From the NCBI RefSeq assembly GCF_900324465.2, contig NC_046622.1:20314297-20378296 (forward strand): a stretch of DNA of 64,000 bases. Direction: 5' to 3'. A model generated the notes under the pieces. It was not told where the DNA came from and did no database searches. It saw only the letters and a list, made by a program, of their open reading frames with translations. The DNA is from Anabas testudineus (Eukaryota > Chordata > Actinopteri > Anabantiformes > Anabantidae). Positions 52,504-62,537 of this stretch are shown here, piece after piece (position 1 is the first letter of the stretch; each line of letters begins with the position of its first letter). The position numbers were made by a program, and so were the translations under genes.

Positions 52504-53195
52504 CCCTCTCGTGTGCTCATATGTTCCAAAGTGTGTTTTGCTGGTATATGTAGCTGTTTAAGTCCCCCCACCTCCCACACCCATCATCCCTCAATTGTAT
52601 GTCTGCATATTGTATATTACAGAAACAGAGCCCTTACCTGGTGATCTCTACCGGAAGGCCGGGTAAAAAACGTACAAGTGCTGAATTACAAGGTCCGAAA
52701 TCTAGATCCGAAACACAGGGCAGGCTAAACACAGAGTAGATCTAGGACGAGGCAATAGCAAGGTCCAGGATGAAACAGGGTCGCGGCATGAGTGAAAACA
52801 CAAGGCAACAGGGCTAGTAACTAGGCAAGATGAATGGCTGGAAAGGAGGACAAGCATCTAACTAGGACAGGAGGTATTCTGAACAAAGAAGTGCTGTTTG
52901 CATTTATTTGCTTGTTTCAGTGGTAGGAGATTTTTCTCTAGTACTGAGTCTGCTGATTTAATCTGCTGTTAGTGTTAAAAATGGAAGCCAGAAACTTTTG
53001 CTGGTGACTTGGATACTTGGTCTGTTGTTGCTAGTTTCAGATTCACTGAGCATTTACACCAAATTAGTATGGTTTCAACAAGGGGTCGGTTTCAGCTGTT
53101 AGTCAAATTTTCAATTCTCAGCTCTTTTCTGGAGGTTTTCTACCATAGCAGTCTCTTGTCAGTGGCATATCACGCTGTCACGATTTCTGCACCAG
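52504..53195. other. 5' flank of V2R-8 and anonymous DNA
   Basis: The promoter-proximal part (to about 52640) corresponds to the other V2R flanks, though degenerate. 52640-52900 is G+C-richer with AGGTCC- and AGGGC-type words, as in a repeat interior, but I cannot assign it. Confidence 0.4.
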
Positions 53196-53199
53196 TTAT

Positions 53200-53515
53200 A
53201 GTCCATGTGATCCACCAGGCCTGCTGGGAAACGTCTGTGATGAGCTTTACATGCTGCTCTTTGATCCTATCCCCTCCAATCTCCTTCAAACAACTTCAAC
53301 ATTTAAACAGGCCCAGATCACCCTACTCCTTAAAAAAAAACAGTCTTGACCTTCCCTTCTGGAGACCTGTCTCTCTTCTTCCAATTCTGGCCAGACCCTT
53401 AAACAAGCAGTCCTCCTTCAACTGACTGACTCACTTTCTATGAACGACTTCCTTGATATCCAACAGTCTGGCTTCAAAAGTGGTCATGCCACAGAAACGG
53501 CACCTCCCATTAGTT
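53200..53515 (+). mobile_element. LINE reverse-transcriptase fragment, plus strand
   Basis: Translation pieces FKQLQHLNRPRSPYSLKK, LDLPFWRPVSLLPILARP and, in another frame, LDIQQSGFKSGHATETA correspond to the conserved reverse-transcriptase segment around YRPVSLLP and QSGFR..HSTETA in L2/CR1-type LINEs. Frameshifted and short. Confidence 0.75.
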
Positions 53516-53654
53516 TTAATGTAAGAAATGGAAGAAACAAGAGGCAACAAATGAAGGAAGGAAAATGAACAAACAGGCAGGAATTGTGACACATACAAAG
53601 TAGTGGTGGAAAAGGTCAGAGCCAGTCTCAGAGTGGCCCAAGCCAGTCAATTGT

Positions 53655-54950
53655 CACGTCAAGTCAAGTCAACTTTATTTATATAGCACTTTTAAAACAG
53701 CAGACTGACCAAAGTGCTTAACAATTTAAAATAAAAGAATAGAACATAGTAAAAGTGCAATCACAATAAAATTACCAAAAAAACATTTAAATAAAATTTA
53801 AAATATAAAATAACTAAAAGGAATAAAATACAATAAAATTGTTAAAGCCAGCTTCTTCTACTGGGTTAAAAGCCAAGGAGAAGAAATGAGTTTTGAGCTT
53901 TGATTTAAAAACAGTCAGTGTGGAGGCCTGTCTAACTTGCAGAGGCAGTGCATTCCACAACTTAGGGCCTGCAACAGCAAATGCCCTGTCTCCCCTGAGC
54001 TTCCGTTGTGTCTTTGGCACATACAGAAGCAGCTGGTCAGCTGACCTGAGCGACCGAGAGGGGGACTGCACACACAGCAGCTCAGAAAGGTAGGGAGGGG
54101 CAAGACCATTTAAAGACTAAAAAACAAATAAAATAATTTTAAAATGAACTCTAAGATGGACAGGCAGCCAGTGCAGCTAGGCTAAAACCGGGGTTATGTG
54201 CTCTCTCTTGCGAGTTCCGCTCAGCAAGCGTGCAGCAGCATTTTGTACCAGCTGAAGACGGGACATGGACGAATGAGACACACCAAAATACAGAGAATTC
54301 CAGTAATCCAGCCTAGTAGTAACAAAGGCATGGATCACTGTCTCAAAGTGCTTTTTTGACAAAAACGGTTAAATTTTTTTTTTCTTAATTGTCTCAAATG
54401 AAAGAAGCTGGATTTTACCACTGCACTAACCTGTCTATCCAAACTAAAACCACTGTCCACCTTAACACCCAGGTTTGTGACAGTTGGTTCAAAAAATTGT
54501 TGTAAAGGGCCCAGGTCTACAAGATAGGACCCACTGTTGGCGCTCGGACCAAAGACCTCTGTCTTTTTCTCATTAAAATGGAGGAAATTTAGGGCCATCC
54601 AGGCTCTTACTTCATCCAAACATTTCATCAATGAGCCCATGGCAAAACCATTCTTCTGTTTTACTGGTACATATATCTGGGTGTCATCAGCATAACAGTG
54701 AAAGGAACGATTATGCAAGAATGGAGCCAAGGGGAAGCAAATACAGGGGGAAAAAAAGAGGCCCCAAAATTGAGCCCTGTGGGACCCCACACAGGAGAAA
54801 AGCAGAAGAGGACTGGACATGATCAATTTGTACACAAAATTTTTTCTCTGCCAAGTACGACCTAAACCACTCAAGAGCAGTGCCACCGATGCCTACACAT
54901 TTCTCTAATTGAGAAGTCAAAATACCATGTCAGATAAATCTAGTGTAGAA
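53655..54950 (-). mobile_element. 5'-truncated L2-like LINE, minus strand
   Basis: From 5' to 3' on the minus strand: GIGGTALEWFRSYLAEKKFC and GVPQGSILGPLF (about 54890-54740), FHCYADDTQIYVPV with the catalytic YADD (about 54690), TTRLDYWNSLYFGV and LQLVQNAAARLLSGTRKREH (about 54310-54190), then GDRAFAVAGPKLWNALPL (about 53985). It ends with the repeated GTCAAGTCAA typical of an LINE 3' terminus at 53657. At least two frame changes and a small 5' deletion make it non-functional. Opposite in strand to the fragment at 53200, so a separate insertion. Unusually long for a LINE remnant in this window. Confidence 0.88.
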
Positions 54951-55374
54951 AACAGTATTTCCCCCTCAGTTAGTGCAGATTGAAATGGAAATTATAAGTA
55001 AGTACATAAACAAACTGTATAATGTAGACACAAATAGAGGCTAAAATAAAATTGTATATAAGCAGAATCAATTGGTACTTGCCATGGAAACTACTTTAAA
55101 TATTTAGCAGTATTGTTAAATATGTCAAGTATGAAACATTCATATTGAGTTATTTGAGAGAAAAAAATACACACTCCAAAAACCTGCCATCAATCTATTA
55201 TCTCAACTTTTTTAGCTAGTTTTTAATGCATACATGTTTGGATAGAAAATGTATGCAAATAATAGAAAAATATTTAGAAAATAATATGATAACATAATTA
55301 AAACATAATTAGAAAATTGCATTAACTTACATAAAAACATGACTGCGTTGAATGTGGACAAAATCATCTCTGTA

Positions 55375-55965
55375 CGTTATGTTGCCATCATAACAATTTC
55401 CAAGGATCTTAAGATCCCTAACACTTTGGAGCAAAAATACACAGTATTAGCCTAAAACTAGAGGCCTGAATGGCAAATATTTCTACAGACACAGTGATTT
55501 ACAGGCTCTGGAGCTTTTGTATGTCTTCACTTCCATTGCACACAGTCTTGTCTGTGGCAGCACCTGAATACAGAGACACTGTGTTTTTTTTAAAAAAAGT
55601 AATACTTTATCATGTACATAATATATTAATAGAAATATTCTTTTGTTGTTATTGTCATTCTCTCTTGACCTATCAGTTTAATAGTCTCTGTTTTACTTGT
55701 AACTTTTATTGGTGGCCTGTAAGTTCTCTCCATAATGTGTACTTTAGTTCATGGCTTCATTTTTGGCATTTTAACACCAATGTAGGTTGGTTATTACAGT
55801 ATATGCTCCAAGGCAGCATCATTAAATTGAGATCATTTAAAATACCTTTTAGTAAAATAAATATATATTTATACCTTAAATATTAATATATAAAAAATAT
55901 GTTAAGGGTTTGTCCCTGAAAGAGCTGTTTACTTTTTTGAACATGCATCAGTAAAACAACACAAT
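55375..55965 (-). pseudogene. V2R relic: scraps of exons 6 and 3c
   Basis: 55375-55412 matches the 3' flank of V2R-9/-10. 55421-55494 matches the end of exon 6 (ACACTTTGGAGCAAA onward, covering the APKC region). This joins straight to 55498-55563, the beginning of exon 3c (on the minus strand GTGCTGCCACAGACAAG onward), with its acceptor site still present. Beyond it, up to about 55965, is intron sequence related to the 3b-3c intron of V2R-2. Exons 4, 5, most of 6 and 3a-1 are missing. The preceding 54960-55375 aligns with 62100-62500, confirming a former full gene unit. Confidence 0.85.
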
Positions 55966-56163
55966 AAAATAAAGGACAGGACAAAGGAATTGAGACTATT
56001 AATGTTGGACGCAATTAATGTTAATCAGAAAAATCAGCTTTTTTGAAATTATTTTATTGTTTGAGATGTTCAACAAGACATGATAGAAACATATTTGTAG
56101 AGCAAGATAATGACATTAAAATCACTGTGTGGTATGTTTTCATCTGAACTACTTCCAAGATTC

Positions 56164-59100
56164 CTAAGATTGGTGTTTGTTCATGAGTTGTTTCTTATTG
56201 TTCTTTTCTGGTTTAAACAATATGATAAAACATTTTGGAGCAAATATACACAGTATTAGTCCAAAACTGGAGGCCTGAATGGCAAATATCTCCACAGCCA
56301 CAGTAAATTTCCCAGGAGAGCTGACATAAGCTGGAATAAAAGTGATCCAGACTGCACAGAAGATCAACATGCTGAAGGTGATCAGTTTAGCTTCATTAAA
56401 ATTATCAGGTAGTTTCCGAGCTAGGACAGCTAACACAAAGCAAAACACAGCTAACAGGCCTATGTACCCAAGAACAGCCCAGAATGCAACAGATGAACCT
56501 AAAGCACACTCCAGGATGATTTTCTCTTTGTATGTAGTTAGGTTTTTCATTGGAAAAGGAGGACTAAGAACCAACCAAACAGTACATATTAAAACCTGAA
56601 TAAATGTGAAAGACACCACAGTCATTCTCTGCTGTGTTGGTCCAAACCATTTCATGACATTACTACCTGGAAGTGTAGCTTTGAAGGCCATTAACACAAC
56701 TATAGTTTTCCCAAAAACACAAGAGATGCAGAGGACAAAGGTAATCCCAAACGCTGTGTGACGCAGCATACAGGACCACTCCGAGGGTGCTCCAATGAAC
56801 GTTAATGAACATAAGAAACACAGAGTCAAAGAGAAGAGCAACAGGAAGCTCAGTTCAGAGTTGTTGGCCCTGACAATCGGGGATGTTCTGTGGTGAAGGA
56901 ATACCAGATCCGGCTGTTTATAACAGCCAGACAGGCACCAACCGGTGGAGAATGTAGCCAGGATGATTCCTAGGACCTCACTGAAGGAAAGAACTCTCAG
57001 AGGCCTTGGGGAGACAAGTATTTTTTGTCTGAATTTGGCCAGAAACTCTTAGAACTCTGTTGGGACAAGGAAACAGTTTGGTAAATCTGGAAAAATAAAA
57101 AGTAACAACAATCATATAACAATCAAATGTTTGCTGTTTGTAGGCAAGCATGACAAAAAAATTTATTTTACCTGTAGCATTGCTGATCTCTCCCTCAGGA
57201 AAAGGGATACAGTCAGAACAGCAATGGGTTTTTCCCTGTCTTGGCAGCACTTTAATGAGTCTGGACACAGCTGGTCAGAGCACACTGATACAGGAACCTG
57301 AAAACATACAGTAGAAAGAGGCAAACTAGTACTTGGCTATACAGCGTTATGATGAAGATCAGTTGTGGCTCTCACTTGTGTCTGCCCTCCATCCGGTTAA
57401 GTGCTTTAGAAGGGAACTCTTGGTCCACTGGCAGTGATGCATCATAGTACCCTACTGTCACCAACTCAATGCTGCCACTGCTGCTTTTCTGCCAGTTAAC
57501 CAGCTCATACATGGCCACAGGATCCCCGTTAGCATCAAATGACACATGATAACCATTTTGGGTAAAGTTGACTTTCTTCAGCTGATTGAGAACCTGTCAA
57601 AAATAGGGAGAGTGGTTAGTGAGGGGGAGTGGGGGGTGGTTAGGCCCTAAATAATGTGAAATATGTTACTATTGAATTTCATAATAAGTATAATATAGCT
57701 AACAAATATGGCAATGTTTTTATAGTTTTCAACTGACCTGTTTGGAGTCTATTCTGGTGAGTTTGTCACATTGAGTTGTAGAATTTGTCTCCTGACACAC
57801 AGCATTATGAATGGCATGAGCTATTGCATAAACAGCTTTGTACACCATGTTAGTAATGCGGAGCTGAGATGTGTCGGTGTACGGGACTTGAAGCTTTTGT
57901 ATGTCTTCATTTCTATTGCACATGTTCTTGTCTGTGGCAGCACCTGAAAATATACAAAATAGGTTCTGTTAGTGCTGACAAATGTCCTAGAAAATGTACC
58001 TTGCATTGTTTAATTGTTGCTAAAATAAATTGTAGCATTTAGATAACGATATAGGTCGGTTTATACAGAATCTTCTCCAAGACCGCACCATCAAATCAGA
58101 TCCACTCAGTCAGTCAACAAAACAATGTAATGAAAGAAGCATGAACTTGTGACCATTTGGTAATGTTAATAAAAACAACAACAACAACAACAAAAACAAA
58201 CATTCTCACTTTTTTTCAGGCTACAGTTGAATGCATCCTCCCAGAACTCAGTAAGTACTGTGGAAGCTGCCACTTTAGTGGGAGAGAGATCCAGCAGGAA
58301 GTCTCTCAGACCTGGGATGACAGATCGTGGAATACCAAATCCAATGGCTCCAGCACAGAAGGTGAACTTCAGCAAGTCTGGGTGAGTCACCCAGGCTTCA
58401 CTGCCTATCCACTGACGAGGTGGAGAAGGCTCACGAGACAGCTCCTCTAGCAGTATCCTCATATCTGCAGAGGCCACAAATGCCACAACAACCATAGCTG
58501 ATGACCTAGAGAGACATTATACTTTTCACTGGTATATAATTACATATACCCACTGTCAGGTTTGAAATATTGTATCTCAAACTAACATAAAATGCTTGTT
58601 GGTAAGTGGAATGTACTGTACAGTAATTGTCTGACATTTTTTTATATGAGAGCAATAAAATAAGGAAAAGAGGAATTAATTCCAATATGGTAAAAGAGCT
58701 GTTTTGCTCTTTTACCATATTGGAATTATGGTAATTGTGGTTGCTCTTTTACCATATTGACTATATAGCATTGTGCTTTTGCATGCAGAAGGACTGTAGT
58801 ATCAAAAGGAACACAAGTGCAAGCAATGATGTAAAGTAGGAACCTGCGAATAACATCAGCCACTCTCTGGATCCTGCTTACGTGGGTGGGTACGATAGAA
58901 AGATTCTGAGTATTCAACACAGATCCCCTCTTTCTGTGCTGCATTCAGGAAAGTTGCCATGCCATTATTTCCATAGTCTGAATCTGAGCGGACAGCACCT
59001 ATCCATGTCCAACCAAATTGTTTCACCAGCTTGGCCAGAGCTTCAGCCTGGAAATGGTCACTGGGAATTGTTCTAAAGAAACTGGGATACTGCTGCTTAT

Positions 59101-60256
59101 TGGACAAACATGCACAAGTGGCAAAGTGGCTCACCTAAAGGAAAATAACACAGTTTTATAGTTTTTTCAATTTCATATTTCAAACAACAACATCAACAAA
59201 TTTATGACACAGTTTGACAAGAAATTAGGATATTAACTTGAGGAATGTTAAAGGATCCGATGACACGCGACATGCTGATGGATGGTGTGGAGCCAGACTC
59301 ACCAACAATAGCCATGACCATACCGGATTGTGAGCAGCTTTCACTGGTGTAGAACATTGGATCCAGGCCATTTGTAAGCTGGAATGCCACTTTCACAGCC
59401 ATTGGAACTGAGGCACATGAGTCATGGATCTGATAACCGAGTGTGATGCCTGGAAGCAGCTTTGTACTGTTGTTAATCTCTTCAATGGCAAAGATCATTG
59501 CACGAGAGAAGCGCAGTTCACGGGATTCAATTCTATACACAAACACACAGTGCTGAAATGTTTATATGATAATGATAGCTCACAATTTTAAGTAAAATAA
59601 AAAACACAATGAAGGAGAACTGCAATTTAATGGTAATTCACATCATAGCTGCAATTCATCTGTCAGTCAAATATACCTGAGAGAACCATCAACATTCAAC
59701 AACATAACTATACTTTTACTTGAGAAGCACAGAAAGGGCATATTTTTCTTAAAGTTATGCCTTACATTTTCATTTTGTTATGTTGACCAAATACTGATCT
59801 CCCCAAATAAAAAAAAATAAAAAATATTGTTTCTAATTCTACACACATACGTTGCAACAAAATTATAATGATCTTATACAGTACAAAGGTTTTGGTTCCC
59901 ACATAATCCAACATTCTTTTTTATCCCCCTGTTCTTCTTACTAACCTCCCTGTGCACACTACAGGTTCAGGCATGGTGGTGTAGTTATGCTTCACTGCTT
60001 GCAAGTTGTAATGTATAGAGAAAACTCCACCAATAATGTAGTCACCACCCATTGAGAACGCAGCTAGACGAGGGGTACTCTGTAGTTGACATATGCTAGA
60101 TGAATCCTCAGTACCGACTTCGATACCAGCTCTAGCCTGTGTGTAGCCATACCTTTGTTCAATAACATCCCCAGAGCCATTTAAAGCAAGAGCTGAATTC
60201 CTCTCAAACAAACCTAGAACTAAGCTTAAAGCAGTTAACAGAGTAAAATTCTCCAT
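56164..60256 (-). pseudogene. V2R-9: vomeronasal type-2 (OlfC) receptor with frameshifts
   Basis: Exons: 1 at 59946-60256, 2 at 59238-59532, 3a at 58844-59134, 3b at 58210-58505, 3c at 57738-57943, 4 at 57376-57593, 5 at 57172-57297, 6 at 56164-57086. Exons 1, 2, 3b and 3c have the normal lengths. Exon 3a has one extra base near 58878 (GCTTACGTGG for GCTACGTGG), shifting the frame after RTHPR. Exons 4, 5 and the 5' part of 6 are 218, 126 and 923 nt instead of 222, 124 and 905, because of many small indels packed between about 56895 and 57430. The membrane domain from 56841 down to the stop is pristine. As written it encodes no full receptor, but such clustering could also be consensus error. 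Exon 1 closely matches V2R-2. Confidence 0.85.
58678..58727. repeat. Perfect 22-bp inverted repeat in the 3a-3b intron of V2R-9
   Basis: Arms 58678-58699 and 58706-58727 are exact reverse complements around a 6-nt loop. A third partial copy of the right arm (GCTCTTTTACCATATTGA) follows at 58743-58760. Confidence 0.9.
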
Positions 60257-60290
60257 CCTTCAAATGTACCCATAAATGTCTTTTCACTGG

Positions 60291-60298
60291 TTTATATA
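60291..60298 (-). promoter_or_regulatory. TATA box of V2R-9
   Basis: TATATAAA on the minus strand, 35 bp upstream of the ATG. TGACGTA lies at 60315-60321, followed by CATCAGAGAGAGAGAG. Confidence 0.6.
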
Positions 60299-60321
60299 GC
60301 TTACCCCCTTACTCTACGTCA

Positions 60322-62537
60322 GCTCATCCTACATCAGAGAGAGAGAGAGCCTTTACACAGTGATTAACCTCAAGTTCTTTTGGGCTATATACAGTATACT
60401 ATGGTAAATAACCTTTACAAAGTGTTCCGGTTTCTTTTTTCCTCTTTCAAAATTCCTATAAAAGGATCAAATTTTTCCCTAAACTATTGTTACTGAATTT
60501 AAATATTTGTTCAGGTCATACACTTTATAATTACGGTAATGCGTACTAATAAAAAGTAGTGATAGTCTCATAAATATGTGCAATACACTTCTGAGAGGGT
60601 GCAAAGAATATGACTGATGGTCCATGAACTATATTGGTGACTGCATTTTAATATTTTATTTCGTTTAGTACAGTTAGACTTTCTTTTCTTGGTATGACAG
60701 TTTCAGGCTAGTTTGTCAAAGATATTGTTCATCTGTCATTCTCTGCTTTTACAATCCTGTCATAGTGGCAGCAGGCTAAATATATTAGCCCAGACTATCC
60801 AGTTTACCTTCAATACAAGTTAGTGAAGGTAAAGTTAGGTTTACCAGGGTCTGGGCTGCAGCCTGATACAGTATTATGACCACCAGGATGGTCATATTTA
60901 GGTAAAGGTGTATGATACCAGGTACATAACTTAACAGTCTATGCTTGGTATAGAAGTCCAATGATGAGACAACTGACACAGCATTTGTTTTGTGTTTATA
61001 TTGACCATATACCAAGTTAAGTACTCCAGTATAACAGTATTCAGAACCTCAAAAGGAGAATATAAGATAGCCATAGCAGGCCTCTATTTCTATGTCTATA
61101 CTCATAACATGGAGGTTACGATATGTAACCAAAGATGAGCATATTTTTAAACCTTTTTTTTTTTTTTTAACTTTTTTTGCAGTGTCAGAATACAATAGGT
61201 TAAAACAAAGATATCTTCCGATAATGCAATGTTCTCTGATGATGGTATTGCAACTATTGTGTTTTTTTGTGTGTTTTTGTTATATGTGTGTTTGTGTGTT
61301 TTTATTATGAGAATTTGATTCAAACAGAATAGGGAACCATGTTTCAATTTGGCATCCAGTGATTTTATTATTTATCCATGCTCTCTACATTTTGTAAACA
61401 AAATGCTTCCAACGCACGAGTGAACACATGCCGTGATATGTGTGTCTACATGATGCTGTGCTTCCAGTGTATACATCATTATTATTATTATTTACAAACA
61501 AATTAGTTTGCACTTATGTGGGTGAGGAAAAGGGGCTTAGACTGTTTTAATGCTGACTAAGAAATGCAAATGTGATGTCTTTTGGCCAAAATCACATTTG
61601 CATTTCAGCACGACTTAATTTAACTTTAATCAAATGACACATTGACAGCATTGGTCTGGATGGATAATAATGCTCCACTTCTTCCTCAGCTTCCACCACA
61701 GCATCCTGAGCCACTTCTGGCACCTGACAGCAGACTTGCTCAGCTCAGATAACCAGGTGCTCCAGAAGATCACAGTCTGGCCCTTCCACCAAAAAACCTT
61801 CAGATTTCTTTAAATCTATCTTTGAAACAAGGCCAGATCACCCTCTCCCGAGCAGGCCATTTGGAAGCCATTATAATGAATTACTTGATTTGTGTTTTTA
61901 TATGAAGAGTGATTGTGAATATGACATATAATGATAAATGTAGCATACAAAACAGTACACTCCATTAAAAAACAGCAGATTACTGCAGGGTGGAATAAAA
62001 ATGATACAAGTACTTCAAAAAACTGTAGTACTTGAATATGAATATACTTGGCTCAATCACAGCAAATATAAACTCTGAAAATAAAATAACATATTAAACT
62101 ATATTGTTTTAGTATGAAATTGTAGACCAAGTATCTATATGCATATTATATCATTTTAAAGAGATACACACTCCTAACGAATGGTAAGCAGTTGTTTGAT
62201 AATCATTTTGACCATATAACATAACAGAGCATAGCTGCATTCTATCAGTCAGTATTAACCTTTTTGGCTAGTTTTTAAAGCAAACATTTTTTCCATATAT
62301 GAGTTCATCAAAATGTTGAGGAAAGGCTCAAATTGTTTTTAATTGTATTATATTGTTTAACATGTTTATCTGACAACATAAGATTGGATAAGGAGAATAA
62401 GATGATCACATAATTAAAGAATAATCAGAAAACTACATTAAAGTACACATAAAATGCATAAATGTTGTTGACTGCTTAGAATGTAGACTGTAAACTCTCT
62501 GTGTGGTATGTTGCCATCTCAACTACTTCCAATATTC
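60322..62537. other. Spacer between V2R-9 and V2R-10
   Basis: 60322-61400 is a diverged relative of the flanks at 9950-11700 and 32421-33700. 61490-61610 holds a hairpin. 61640-61860 has a G+C-richer patch that may be a LINE scrap (GGCCAGATCACCCTCTCC). 62100-62537 is the 3' flank of V2R-10, related to 54960-55412. No gene found. Confidence 0.6.
61561..61606. repeat. Perfect inverted repeat, 16-bp arms, carrying two octamer motifs
   Basis: GAAATGCAAATGTGAT, a 14-nt loop, then its exact reverse complement. Each arm contains ATGCAAAT, the octamer recognised by POU-domain factors. Whether it is bound is unknown. Confidence 0.85.

Noticed and set aside
52640-52900. Possible additional LTR or DNA-transposon end upstream of V2R-8
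   Set aside because: Composition is repeat-like, but no terminal repeats or target duplication could be found.
61640-61860. Possible coding exon in the V2R-9/V2R-10 spacer
   Set aside because: Short G+C-richer patch without splice-bounded open frame; a LINE scrap is more likely.
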